Shown here piece after piece: positions 7,421 through 16,654 of a DNA stretch of 64,000 bases. Numbering within the stretch: the first letter of the stretch is position 1; each line of letters starts with the position of its first letter. The DNA is from Streptomyces sp. Ru73 (lineage in GTDB: Bacteria; Actinomycetota; Actinomycetes; Streptomycetales; Streptomycetaceae), in contig NZ_PQSQ01000018.1 in assembly GCF_002920575.1 (NCBI RefSeq), positions 39,445 through 103,444 on the forward strand. Direction: 5' to 3'. A program made the translations under genes and the position numbers. The notes below the pieces were generated by a model. It was given only the letters and a program-made list of their open reading frames with translations. It ran no database searches and was not told where the DNA came from.

Positions 7421-8896
7421 TCAGCTCTGCGCGGACCACCATTCCCTGAGGGCCTCGACCGCCGCCTCCCGGCCCATCGGGCCGTTCTCCAGCCGCAGCT
7501 CCAGCAGGTACTTGTAGGCCTTGCCCACCTGTGGGCCGGGCGCGATGTCCAGCACCTGCATGATGTCGTTGCCGTCCAGATCGGGCCGGATCGCGTCCAG
7601 CTCCTCCTGCTCCTGCAGCCGCGCGATGCGCTCCTCGAGCCCGTCGTACGCCCGCGAGAGGGCATTGGCCTTCCGCTTGTTCCGCGTGGTGCAGTCCGAG
7701 CGCGTCAGCTTGTGCAGCCGCGTGAGCAGCGGGCCCGCGTCGCGTACGTACCGGCGGACCGCCGAGTCCGTCCACTCGCCCGTGCCGTAGCCGTGGAAGC
7801 GCAGGTGCAGCTCCACCAGGCGCGAGACGTCCTTGACCATCTCGTTGGAGTACTTCAGCGCGGTCATGCGCTTCTTGGTCATCTTCGCGCCGACCACCTC
7901 GTGGTGGTGGAAGGAGACCCGGCCGTCCTTCTCGAACCGCCGCGTCCGCGGCTTGCCGATGTCGTGCAGCAGCGCCGCCAGCCGCAGCACCAGGTCCGGA
8001 CCGTCTTCCTCCAGGTCGATGGCCTGCTCCAGGACGGTCAGCGAGTGCTCGTAGACGTCCTTGTGACGGTGATGCTCGTCACGTTCCAGCCGCAGTGCCG
8101 GCAGCTCCGGCAGCACCCGGTCGGCGATGCCGCTCTCGACCAGGAGCGTCAGCCCCTTGCGGGGGTGCGCGCCCAGGAGCAGCTTGTTGAGCTCGTCACG
8201 CACCCGCTCGGCGGAGACGATGTCGATCCGGTCCGCCATCTCCTTCATCGCGGCCACCACCTCGGGCGCCACCGTGAAGTCCAGCTGTGCGGCGAAGCGC
8301 GCGGCGCGCATCATCCGCAGCGGGTCGTCGGAGAAGGACTCCTGCGGGGTGCCCGGCGTGCGCAGCACCCGCGCCGCCAGGTCCTCCAGGCCGTTGTGCG
8401 GGTCGATGAACTCCTTCTGCGGGAGCGCCACCGCCATGGCGTTCACCGTGAAGTCCCGGCGCACCAGGTCGTCCTCGATCGAGTCGCCGTAGGACACCTC
8501 GGGCTTGCGGGAGGTGCGGTCGTACGCCTCCGACCGGTACGTCGTGATCTCGATGTCGAAGGAGCTCTTCTTGCAGCCGACGGTCCCGAACGCGATGCCG
8601 ACCTCCCACAGCGCGTCCGCCCACGGCCGCACGATCTTCAGTACGTCCTCGGGGCGGGCGTCCGTGGTGAAGTCCAGGTCGTTGCCGAGCCGGCCGAGCA
8701 GGGCGTCCCGTACCGAACCGCCGACCAGGGCGAGGGTGAACCCGGCCTCCTGAAAACGGCGGGCCAGGTCGTCCGCGACGGGGGACACGCGCAGCAGCTC
8801 ACTGACGGCGCGGCGCTGCACCTGGTTCAGCGCCTGCGTCGACTCTGCGCTGCGCTCGGTCTGCGGGGCGTGGGTGTCATTGTTGGCGTTCGGCAC
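7421..8896 (-). CDS. cca: CCA-adding tRNA nucleotidyltransferase with HD domain
   Basis: 491 residues. It adds or repairs the 3' CCA of tRNAs; none of the three tRNA genes in this window encodes its CCA. The class II polymerase head has LVGGSVRDALLGR, the catalytic pair in DLDFTTDARP, and the RRDFTVNAMA motif. The neck has DDPLRMMRAARFAAQL. The HD phosphohydrolase domain shows LLHDIGKPRTRRF and FHHHEVVGAKM. Actinobacterial members are often annotated as poly(A) polymerase (pcnA); from what I recall of the S. coelicolor enzyme, it acts as a tRNA nucleotidyltransferase. The start is GTG at 8896 with no clear ribosome-binding site, so a leaderless message is possible. It is divergent from the DUF6049 gene. 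Confidence 0.92.
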   Translation of the reverse strand: MPNANNDTHAPQTERSAESTQALNQVQRRAVSELLRVSPVADDLARRFQEAGFTLALVGGSVRDALLGRLGNDLDFTTDARPEDVLKIVRPWADALWEVGIAFGTVGCKKSSFDIEITTYRSEAYDRTSRKPEVSYGDSIEDDLVRRDFTVNAMAVALPQKEFIDPHNGLEDLAARVLRTPGTPQESFSDDPLRMMRAARFAAQLDFTVAPEVVAAMKEMADRIDIVSAERVRDELNKLLLGAHPRKGLTLLVESGIADRVLPELPALRLERDEHHRHKDVYEHSLTVLEQAIDLEEDGPDLVLRLAALLHDIGKPRTRRFEKDGRVSFHHHEVVGAKMTKKRMTALKYSNEMVKDVSRLVELHLRFHGYGTGEWTDSAVRRYVRDAGPLLTRLHKLTRSDCTTRNKRKANALSRAYDGLEERIARLQEQEELDAIRPDLDGNDIMQVLDIAPGPQVGKAYKYLLELRLENGPMGREAAVEALREWWSAQS

Positions 8897-9094
8897 AACA
8901 GGACAGGGTACGTGCCCGCGCGCCCGGAGACGGACGCGCGCGAAGCGGAGCCGTATAAAGGGGACAAGCCACCGGAGACCGGCGCCCTCTGATCAGGTGG
9001 AGCAGTCCGCGGCACTTCGGCACAGCAGTCATCGTTACCATGCGTGGACGCAGACAGCGACGACCACTGACGACGACGAGGGACGGGCGAGCGC

Positions 9095-11473
9095 GTGGCC
9101 GAGGCGGCAGGGTTTCCGGTGACCGAACGGCCGCGTGGACGATGGCTGCGACGCGCCGCCGCGCTCGTCGCCGGTGCGCCGCTGCTGGCCGGGCTGCTGC
9201 AGGTACCCGCCGCGCAGGAGGCGCACGCCGCCCCCTCCGGCTCCCGCACCGTCGACGTCGACATCGACTCGCTCTCCCCGCCGGCCGCCGGCAAGGACGA
9301 CGACGCGGTCACCGTCACCGGCAGCATCACCAACGAGGGCCGCACGACGATCACCGATGGCCACATCGGACTGCGCCGCGGACCGGTACTGAACAACCGC
9401 AGCTCCATCGACGACGTCGCCCGGCGCACCGGCTACTCCGCGAGCCTGGACGGCCAGGAGGTCGGCGGGAAGACCGAGAAGATCAAGAAGCTGGCTCCCG
9501 GCGTCTCACAGTCCTTCTCCCTCCGCGTCCCGGTCAAGAAGCTGCACCTGAGCAAGGACGGCGTCTACCAGCTCGGCGTCTCCTTCTCGGGCCGCTCCCA
9601 GGGCGCCCCGTACCAGCAGGTGCTCGGCATCGAGCGCACCTTCCTGCCCTGGCAGGAGGCCGAGGCGTCGAAGAAGACCAAGCTCACGTACATGTGGCCG
9701 CTGATCTCCAAGACGCACCTCACCGCGGAGACCGAGGGCGACGAGCAGCAGACGCCGATCTTCCGCGACGACAAGCTGGCGGCCGAGATCGCCCCCGGCG
9801 GCCGGCTCCAGCAGCTCGTCGCGCTCGGCAAGGACCTGCCGGTCACCTTCGTCGTCGATCCCGACCTGCTCGCCACCGTCGACGCCATGACCGGCCGCTA
9901 CAAGGTCGAGGGGCCGCACGGCACGACCCGGCCGGGCCGGAACCAGGAAGTCGCCAAGCAGTGGCTGAGCGACCTGGAGCAGGCCATCCAGGCGCACGAG
10001 GTGGTCGCGCTGCCGTTCGGCGACCCCGACATCGCCTCTCTGGCTCATAAGGGCCGGATCGTGCCCAGCGCGCTGAGCCACCTCGGCCCGGCCACCGACC
10101 TCGCGTCGAAGACCGTGGAGACCGTCCTGCCGGGCGTGAAGGCGCGTACCGACTTCGCCTGGCCGGTCGACGGCGCCGTGGACTCCTCCGTCGTGGACGT
10201 GGCCACCTCCGCCGGTGCGCACCACGTCATCGCCCGCAGCGACAGCATGCGGGAGCGGCTGTCCTACACCCCCACCTCCGCCCGGCCCATCGGCGGCGGC
10301 AACACCGCCGTGGTGGCGGACGCCGGCCTGTCCACCGCCTTCACCGGTGACCTGTCGAAGGCCGGAGCCGCGAACCTGGCGGTGCAGAACTTCCTCGCCC
10401 AGTCGCTGATGGTCAATCTCCAGGACCCCTCGCGGCAGCGCAGCATCGTCGTGGCGCCGCAGCGGATGCCCACCGCGAGCCAGGCCCAGGCCATGGCGAA
10501 GGCCGTGCGCGCCCTGGACGACAGCGGCTGGGCCGAGGCGCAGGACCTCAGCGACGCGGCCAAGGCCAAGCCGGACCCCAACGCCACCCGCCAGGTGCCC
10601 GGCGTCGCGTCGTACCCGTCGTCGCTGCGCAAGCAGGAGCTTCCGGCGGCCGCCTTCCGGCAGGCGCAGGAGACCCGTACGGCGCTGGACGACTTCAAGG
10701 TCATCCTGGCCGAGCCGTGGCGCGTGGAGACGCCCTTCGGCAACGCGATCATGCGGATGATCTCGACGGAGTGGCGCGGCGACGCGAAGGGCGCCACGGC
10801 ATTCCGCAAGTCCGTCCGCAGCTATCTGGACGGTCTGACGACCAAGGTCCACCTGATCCAGAAGTCGGACGCCACGCTTTCCGGCCGCAGCGCCACGATT
10901 CCGGTCACGGTGCAGAACAACCTCGTACGCGGCGTCAAGGGCATGACGCTGCGGCTCACCTCGTCCCAGCCAAACCGGCTGGACGTGGGCGAACCCCAGA
11001 CGATCGACGTCGAGGGCGGCCACAGCCAGTCCTTCAAGTTCGACACCACCGCGAATGCGAACGGACCGGTGCAGGTCACCGCACAGCTCTTCACCGCCGA
11101 CGGCAAGCGGTACGGCCGGGCGATGACCTTCGAGGTGAACGTCACCGAGATCACCGCTACGGTCATGCTCGTCATCGCGGGCGGCGTGCTGCTCCTCGTC
11201 CTCGCCGGCGTACGGATCTACCTCCAGCGCAAGCGCGCCGCGGCCCGTGAGGACGACGGCGGTGCGGACGGCGGGACCGGTACGGACGACGGCGGCGCCG
11301 GCTCGGACGACGGGGACGGCACCCCGGACCGCGACGGCACGGGCCACGACGGCACCGGCCAGGACGGCCGGCCCGCGGGGGACGGCGGATCCGGGCAGCC
11401 GGGTGACCCGGGGCCGGACACCGGTTCGGAAAACACGGACGCGTCCGGCTCAGGTGAGAAAGTGGACCGTTGA
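9095..11473 (+). CDS. DUF6049-family exported membrane-anchored protein
   Basis: 792 residues. It starts at GTG with Arg residues followed by a signal peptide (AAALVAGAPLLAGLLQVPAA, about 20-45) and an Ala-rich cleavage region. The body is extracytoplasmic with no catalytic motif I recognise; the N-terminal ~140 residues look like beta-sandwich sequence. Near residue 690 a membrane helix (VMLVIAGGVLLLVLAGVRIYL) precedes a basic stop (QRKRAAAR) and an Asp/Gly/Thr-rich cytoplasmic tail. It lies directly upstream of murJ (46 nt), an arrangement kept in actinobacteria, so a role in lipid II transport or wall assembly is likely but unproven. Confidence 0.75.
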   Translation: MAEAAGFPVTERPRGRWLRRAAALVAGAPLLAGLLQVPAAQEAHAAPSGSRTVDVDIDSLSPPAAGKDDDAVTVTGSITNEGRTTITDGHIGLRRGPVLNNRSSIDDVARRTGYSASLDGQEVGGKTEKIKKLAPGVSQSFSLRVPVKKLHLSKDGVYQLGVSFSGRSQGAPYQQVLGIERTFLPWQEAEASKKTKLTYMWPLISKTHLTAETEGDEQQTPIFRDDKLAAEIAPGGRLQQLVALGKDLPVTFVVDPDLLATVDAMTGRYKVEGPHGTTRPGRNQEVAKQWLSDLEQAIQAHEVVALPFGDPDIASLAHKGRIVPSALSHLGPATDLASKTVETVLPGVKARTDFAWPVDGAVDSSVVDVATSAGAHHVIARSDSMRERLSYTPTSARPIGGGNTAVVADAGLSTAFTGDLSKAGAANLAVQNFLAQSLMVNLQDPSRQRSIVVAPQRMPTASQAQAMAKAVRALDDSGWAEAQDLSDAAKAKPDPNATRQVPGVASYPSSLRKQELPAAAFRQAQETRTALDDFKVILAEPWRVETPFGNAIMRMISTEWRGDAKGATAFRKSVRSYLDGLTTKVHLIQKSDATLSGRSATIPVTVQNNLVRGVKGMTLRLTSSQPNRLDVGEPQTIDVEGGHSQSFKFDTTANANGPVQVTAQLFTADGKRYGRAMTFEVNVTEITATVMLVIAGGVLLLVLAGVRIYLQRKRAAAREDDGGADGGTGTDDGGAGSDDGDGTPDRDGTGHDGTGQDGRPAGDGGSGQPGDPGPDTGSENTDASGSGEKVDR

Positions 11474-11519
11474 TACATGGCGGGGCCGGATGGCCGGCGA
11501 CGGATGAGGTGGGGCAGCT

Positions 11520-13811
11520 ATGAACGCGCCGTACGACGGTGACCGCGGCCGGGCTGCGGGCGACGACGCCGCAGACCGGACCCCACAGCAGCCGCAGGGT
11601 CCGGACCCGTACGTGCAGGACGCCTACTCCCGGGCGCCCTTCCCCGCGCAGGACCCGACGGCCCACGACCCGGTGGCCGACGCGCTGCACGACCGTGCGG
11701 CCCATCCGCCGCAGGCCGGGCCGCCCCAGCCGCCGTACCAGCAGCCGCCGGCCCCCCGGCACACGCCCGATCCGCAGGGCTGGCCCGCCCCGGCGTCCGA
11801 TCCGCAGGCCTGGCCGGCGCCCGCGCCCGAGCAGCACGGCACCGGCCGGCACCTGTCGTACGGCGACGTGACGGCGACCACCCAGTTCGTCGGCGTGGAC
11901 GACCTGATCACGCAGGCCGCCGACCGGCCGCCGGAGCCCGACGCCTTCGCGCACCTCTACCGCGACCAGCGGGCGCCGGAGCCGCAACGGCCCCCGGCCC
12001 AGAACAGCGGCCCCGGCCCCTACCAGGGCCAGCCGTCCGGTGAGCCGTACCGGCCCGCCGGCGAGCAGTACGGGCCCGGGAACGGACAGTACGAGCCGAC
12101 GGGCGGACCGCAGGCCGTGCCCCCGGCCGAGCCCGAGCCGGTCCCCGCCGCGGAGACGCCGGAGCCCGCCGAGCGGTCGGGCGGCAAGGCGGGCAGCCTG
12201 CTGAAGTCCAGCGCCGTGATGGCCGCGGGCACCATGGTGTCCCGGCTCACCGGTTTCGTGCGGTCCGCGCTGATCGCCTCCGCGCTCGGCGCTGCCGTCC
12301 TCGGTGACTCCTGGCAGGTCGCCTACACCCTGCCCACGATGATCTTCATCCTGACCATCGGCGGCGGCCTGAACTCCGTGTTCGTGCCGCAGCTGGTGCG
12401 GTCGATGAAGGAGGACGAGGACGGCGGCGAGGCGTACGCCAACCGCCTGCTGACCCTGGTGATGGTGATCCTCGGCGTCCTCACCGTCGTGGCGGTGTTC
12501 GCGGCGCCGTGGCTGGTGCGGGCCATGTCCGGGTTCGCACCCGACTCGGCCAGCTTCGAGGTCGCCGTCGCCTTCACCCGGTACTGCGTGCCCACGATCT
12601 TCTTCATGGGCATCCACGTGGTCATGGGCCAGGTGCTCAACGCCCGCGGCCGCTTCGGCGCGATGATGTGGACCCCGGTCCTCAACAACGTCGTCATGAT
12701 CAGCACCTTCGGGCTGTTCATCTGGGTCTACGGCACCGCCAGCTCCTCGCACATCGGCGTGACGACCATCCCCGAAGCCGGCATCCGGCTGCTGGGCATC
12801 GGCACCCTGCTGGGCCTGGTGGTCCAGGCGCTGGCGATGATCCCGTACCTGCGCGACGCCGGCTTCAAGCTGCGGCTGCGGTTCGACTGGCGGGGCCATG
12901 GCCTCGGCAAGGCCGCCAAGCTCGCCAAGTGGACCCTGCTGTTCGTGCTCGCCAACCAGGCCGGTGCCCTCGTCGTCTCCAAGCTCTCCACGCTGGCCGG
13001 TGAGAAGGCCGCCGGACAGGGCGCCCCCGGCACCGGTTACATGGCGTACTCCAACGCCCAGCTGATCTGGAACATGCCGCAGGCGATCATCACCGTCTCC
13101 GTGATGGCCGCCCTGCTGCCGCGCCTGTCGCGCTCCGCGCACGACGGCGACGTGGGAGCCGTCCGCGACGACATCTCGCAGGGCCTGCGCACCTCGGCCG
13201 TGGCCATCGTGCCGATCGCCTTCGGTTTCCTCTCCCTCGGCATCCCGATGTGCACGCTGATCTTCGCCGGGTCCGGCGCCGGCGTCTCCATGGGCTACAT
13301 GCTCATGGCCTTCGGCCTCGGCCTGATCCCCTTCTCCGTGCAGTACGTCGTGCTCCGCGCCTTCTACGCGTACGAGGACACCCGCACGCCCTTCTACAAC
13401 ACCCTGATCGTCGCCGCGGTCAACGCCGCCGCCTCCGCGCTGTGCTACCTCGTTCTGCCCGTCCGGTGGGCCGTGGTGGGCATGGCTGCCTCGTACGGCC
13501 TGGCGTACATCGTCGGCGTGGGCGTGGCGTGGCGCCGGCTGCGCCGGCGGATGGGCGGCGACCTGGACGGGGCGCACGTGGTGCGTACGTACGCCCGGCT
13601 GGCCGGCGCGAGCGTCCCTGCCACCCTCTTCTCCGGCGCCGCGGTCTACGGGATCATCCAGGGGCTGGGCACCGGCGTCCTGGGGTCACTCGTCGCGCTG
13701 GTCGGCGGCGGTGCCGTCCTTTTGGTGGTGTTCTACGCCGCCGCGAAGAAGATGCGCATCGAAGAACTGAACGCGCTGGTCGGCATGGTGCGCGGCAAGC
13801 TGGGGCGCTGA
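11520..13811 (+). CDS. murJ: MurJ/MviN lipid II flippase with long N-terminal extension
   Basis: 763 residues. Residues 1-220 are a Pro/Gln/Gly-rich disordered cytoplasmic extension. The rest is the MATE-like MurJ core with about 14 membrane helices: SAVMAAGTMVSRLTGFVRSALIA begins it, followed by FVPQLVRSMKEDEDGGE, the TRYCVPTIFFMGIHVVMGQVLNARGRFGAMMWTPVLNN block, and the LRAFYAYEDTRTPFYN block. MurJ moves undecaprenyl-linked peptidoglycan precursor across the membrane. M. tuberculosis MviN carries a C-terminal pseudokinase domain; here the protein ends after the membrane core and a separate pseudokinase gene follows 108 nt later. GAGGTGGGG supports the ATG at 11520. Confidence 0.93.
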   Translation: MNAPYDGDRGRAAGDDAADRTPQQPQGPDPYVQDAYSRAPFPAQDPTAHDPVADALHDRAAHPPQAGPPQPPYQQPPAPRHTPDPQGWPAPASDPQAWPAPAPEQHGTGRHLSYGDVTATTQFVGVDDLITQAADRPPEPDAFAHLYRDQRAPEPQRPPAQNSGPGPYQGQPSGEPYRPAGEQYGPGNGQYEPTGGPQAVPPAEPEPVPAAETPEPAERSGGKAGSLLKSSAVMAAGTMVSRLTGFVRSALIASALGAAVLGDSWQVAYTLPTMIFILTIGGGLNSVFVPQLVRSMKEDEDGGEAYANRLLTLVMVILGVLTVVAVFAAPWLVRAMSGFAPDSASFEVAVAFTRYCVPTIFFMGIHVVMGQVLNARGRFGAMMWTPVLNNVVMISTFGLFIWVYGTASSSHIGVTTIPEAGIRLLGIGTLLGLVVQALAMIPYLRDAGFKLRLRFDWRGHGLGKAAKLAKWTLLFVLANQAGALVVSKLSTLAGEKAAGQGAPGTGYMAYSNAQLIWNMPQAIITVSVMAALLPRLSRSAHDGDVGAVRDDISQGLRTSAVAIVPIAFGFLSLGIPMCTLIFAGSGAGVSMGYMLMAFGLGLIPFSVQYVVLRAFYAYEDTRTPFYNTLIVAAVNAAASALCYLVLPVRWAVVGMAASYGLAYIVGVGVAWRRLRRRMGGDLDGAHVVRTYARLAGASVPATLFSGAAVYGIIQGLGTGVLGSLVALVGGGAVLLVVFYAAAKKMRIEELNALVGMVRGKLGR

Positions 13812-13919
13812 GCGAGCACAACCTTCGACCGCCACCGTGTGTCGTGCATAGCGGCGGTCTGTGGGCACAATTGACTTGGCTCTTTTGAGCATGCAACGGA
13901 TGGGGAGGCAGGAACGACG

Positions 13920-15617
13920 GTGGCGGAACGGAGCACGGCTGCCGTCGACGTGGCCGACACGAGCGGTGGAGAACCGCTCGCCGCCAAGGCGGACGAGACC
14001 ACGACCGACGGCACGAAGGCCGAGAAGGTGGCCGACGCGGTGCAGAGCACCGCGGACAGCGGCGCGAAGGGCGCCACAGCATCCGAGGCTGAGCCGACCG
14101 AACTGCACAGCGGTCACAAGCTTGCCAGGCGCTACCGCCTGGAGGAGTGCGTCACCCGACTGGACGGCTTCAGCAGCTGGCGTGCCGTCGACGAGAAACT
14201 GCGCCGCGCCGTCGGGGTTCACATCCTGCCCGCCGACCACCCGCGCGCCCGCCCCGTCCTGTCCGCCGCACGGTCCGCAGCGCTGCTCGGCGACCCGCGC
14301 TTCGTCCAGGTCCTCGACGCCGTCGAGGAGAACGACCTGGTCTACGTCGTCCACGAATGGCTGCCGGACGCCACCGAGCTGACCGCCGTCCTCGCCTCCG
14401 GACCGCTCGAACCGCACGATGCCTACCAGCTCGTGACCCAGGTCTCCCAGGCCATGGCCGCCGCCCACCGCGAGGGGCTGGCTCACCTGCGGCTCACCCC
14501 CGGCTCCGTCCTGCGCACCTCCTCCGGCCAGTACCGCATCCGGGGCCTGGCCATCATGGCCGCGCTCCGCGGCCTCACCAGCGAGCACCCGCAGCGCACC
14601 GACACCGAAGCGATCGGCGCGCTGCTGTACGCCGCGCTCACCCAGCGCTGGCCGTACGAGAACGACGCGTACGGCCTCTCCGGGCTGCCCAAGGGCGTCG
14701 GCCTGATCGCGCCCGACCAGGTGCGGGCCGGGGTGCACCGCGGCCTGTCCGAGCTGGCCATGCGCGCCCTGGTCAACGACGGGGCCACCGCCTCCCGCCA
14801 GGAGCAGCCCTGCACCACGCCGGAGGAGCTGGCCAAGGCCGTCGGCGCGATGCCGCGCATCCGTCCGCCGGAGCCCGCCTTCACCACCCCGCCGCCCTAC
14901 CAGCGCACCGGTTACCAGCAGGGTTCGTACGGTCAGCCGGCCGCCGGACGGACCGGGACCACGGCCACCCGCCCGGTGCCGCCCCCGCCCGCCCCGCTGC
15001 AGAGCCGTACCGGCAGGGCGGCCAAGTGGTGCGTCTCCGCCCTGCTGATCGCCGCCCTGGGCCTGGGCAGCTGGCAGCTGGCCGACACGCTGCTCAAGGA
15101 CCGGAACCAGGACGACCCGCCCAGCTCGCAGACCACCGGTGAACACGGCAAGGCCGAGTCGGGCAAGCCCGTGAAGGTCTCGAAGGTCCTGGATTTCGAC
15201 CCACCGCCGGGCGGTGACGGCACCGAGAACCCGCAGGAACTCCGCAACGCCCTCGACGGCAATCCGGACACCTACTGGCCGACCCGCAACTACTACGGGC
15301 GCTCCGACCTCGGCGGCCTCAAGCCCGGCGTGGGGCTGGTTCTGGACCTCAAAAAGGTCCAGCAGGTCGGCAGCGTCAAGGTCGAGCTGATCGGCAACAC
15401 CTCGCTGGACTTCCGCGCTGCGCCCGAGGACAGCGGCGATGCGCCGTCGACCCTGGCCGGTTTCAAGAAGATCGCCAGCGGTACGGGGGAGTCGGTCACG
15501 CTGCGCGCCAAGGAGCCGATCAAGACACGATACGTATTGGTCTGGCTCACCGACCTTCCGTTGAAGGACGATGGCAACTACCGGGGCCAGGTCAAGGAGA
15601 TCCAGGTCCTCAGCTAG
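13920..15617 (+). CDS. Membrane pseudokinase with extracellular discoidin-like domain, MurJ partner
   Basis: 565 residues. A polar N-terminus (1-65) leads to a protein-kinase fold (about 70-320) that has lost its catalytic residues: VGVHIL replaces the VAIK lysine, HLRLTPGSV replaces HRDxKPxN, and IRGLAI replaces the DFG stretch. A Pro-rich linker is followed by one membrane helix (about 368-388). The extracellular part (NPQELRNALDGNPDTYWPT onward) resembles an F5/8-type or discoidin carbohydrate-binding beta-sandwich. M. tuberculosis MviN has the same pseudokinase-TM-sandwich order fused to its flippase; the pseudokinase there is phosphorylated by PknB and binds FhaA. PknB and FhaA are both encoded later in this window. 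GTG start with GGGGAGGCAGG. Confidence 0.85.
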   Translation: MAERSTAAVDVADTSGGEPLAAKADETTTDGTKAEKVADAVQSTADSGAKGATASEAEPTELHSGHKLARRYRLEECVTRLDGFSSWRAVDEKLRRAVGVHILPADHPRARPVLSAARSAALLGDPRFVQVLDAVEENDLVYVVHEWLPDATELTAVLASGPLEPHDAYQLVTQVSQAMAAAHREGLAHLRLTPGSVLRTSSGQYRIRGLAIMAALRGLTSEHPQRTDTEAIGALLYAALTQRWPYENDAYGLSGLPKGVGLIAPDQVRAGVHRGLSELAMRALVNDGATASRQEQPCTTPEELAKAVGAMPRIRPPEPAFTTPPPYQRTGYQQGSYGQPAAGRTGTTATRPVPPPPAPLQSRTGRAAKWCVSALLIAALGLGSWQLADTLLKDRNQDDPPSSQTTGEHGKAESGKPVKVSKVLDFDPPPGGDGTENPQELRNALDGNPDTYWPTRNYYGRSDLGGLKPGVGLVLDLKKVQQVGSVKVELIGNTSLDFRAAPEDSGDAPSTLAGFKKIASGTGESVTLRAKEPIKTRYVLVWLTDLPLKDDGNYRGQVKEIQVLS

Positions 15618-15970
15618 GGGTGGGCAGCAGGGGGGCGCCAGGATGTCGATGCGGGCAGCGGCCGGCATGCACAGGGGCTCCCCGGGCCTCCGCCGGCGTC
15701 GGCGGCCGCCCGCTGCGGACGCCGTTCTGCAGCCTGGTACCGCCGAGCACCGGTATGTAAGCTCCCATCGACAGCTTGACGCCAGGGGTTCGGTTATGCG
15801 TGATGGCGCAGTGACGCCCACCGTCGTTGAAGGGTCCGGCCCGGCCGGTGATCCGACCGGGCCGGCCGCGGCCCGTGCCCGGGCAGCGCCCGGCAGCCGG
15901 CGCCACGCGATACCTTCCGCGCCATCGGACCTCTCCGGCCCGCGCCGGGCCGGCTGCTGCGGGGCGCGCC
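15618..15970. other. Intergenic region ahead of sigM
   Basis: 353 bp between the pseudokinase stop and the sigM ATG. It holds the hairpin at 15836-15865. A 61-codon frame at 15796-15981 overlaps the sigM start and is treated as a weak leader-peptide candidate. I see no convincing promoter, though TATGTA at 15754-15759 could be a -10 box. Confidence 0.4.
15836..15865 (+). terminator. Hairpin upstream of sigM, possible terminator or attenuator
   Basis: Nine-bp stem CCGGCCCGG (15836-15844) with CCGGGCCGG (15857-15865). It lies 219 bp after the pseudokinase stop and 106 bp before sigM, so it may end the murJ transcript or lie in the sigM leader. Confidence 0.45.
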
Positions 15971-16654
15971 ATGGCAGATGACCTCCGCCCGTCCGATCAG
16001 GCGCTCCTCGCCCGTCATGTCGAAGGGGACCCCGACGCCTTCGGGGAGATCGTCAGGCGTCACCGCGACCGGCTGTGGGCGGTGGCGCTGCGCACCCTCG
16101 GCGACCGCGAGGAGGCGGCCGACGCCGTACAGGACGCTCTGGTGTCCGCCTACCGCGCCGCCCACACCTTCCGCGGCCAGTCGGCCGTGACCACCTGGCT
16201 GCACCGCATCACGGTCAACGCCTGCCTGGACCGTGCCCGCAAGGCCGCTTCCCGGCGCACGTCGCCGGTGGCGGAGACCGAGCGGCTGGAACAGCTCATC
16301 GAGCCGCATGAATCCGCCGCTGTGCCCGCCGAGCGGCAGGATCTGCACCGCGAACTGCTCAGCGCGCTCCGCACGCTCCCCGCCGAGCAGCGCGCGGCCC
16401 TCGTCCTGGTCGACATGCAGGGCTACCCCGTCGCGGAGGCCGCCGAAGTACTTGGCGTCCCCACCGGCACGGTGAAGAGCCGGTGCGCACGGGGCCGGGC
16501 CAGGCTTCTCCCGATGCTCACCCATCTGCGCGCCGAAGACGGGGATAACGGCACCTCAGGCGGGGGAAGGAACCGGGCGCAGGGGACATCCGTCCCACAG
16601 ACGGCAGGACCGAACGACTCAGGGGCCGTGAAGGGCGGAGGTGGGCGAGCGTGA
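15971..16654 (+). CDS. sigM: ECF RNA polymerase sigma factor SigM
   Basis: 227 residues. Region 2 (about 12-80) shows LLARHVEGDPDAFGEIVRRHRDRLWAVALR and EEAADAVQDALVSAYRAAHTFRG. Region 4 (about 125-180) shows LLSALRTLPAEQRAALVLVDMQGYPVAEAAEVLGVPTGTVKSR, the DNA-binding helix-turn-helix. There is no N-terminal extension if the ATG at 15971 is used; the longer frame to 15827 lacks family similarity. The neighbouring anti-sigma gene overlaps by 4 bp and trxB-trxA follow, the same order as the sigM locus of M. tuberculosis and S. coelicolor, hence the symbol. The poorly conserved C-terminal 45 residues are Gly/Ser-rich. Confidence 0.92.
   Translation: MADDLRPSDQALLARHVEGDPDAFGEIVRRHRDRLWAVALRTLGDREEAADAVQDALVSAYRAAHTFRGQSAVTTWLHRITVNACLDRARKAASRRTSPVAETERLEQLIEPHESAAVPAERQDLHRELLSALRTLPAEQRAALVLVDMQGYPVAEAAEVLGVPTGTVKSRCARGRARLLPMLTHLRAEDGDNGTSGGGRNRAQGTSVPQTAGPNDSGAVKGGGGRA

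Noticed and set aside
8897..8940. Clear leaderless promoter for cca
   Set aside because: TACCCT sits at a suitable distance from the GTG, but no matching -35 element is present; left as a possibility only.
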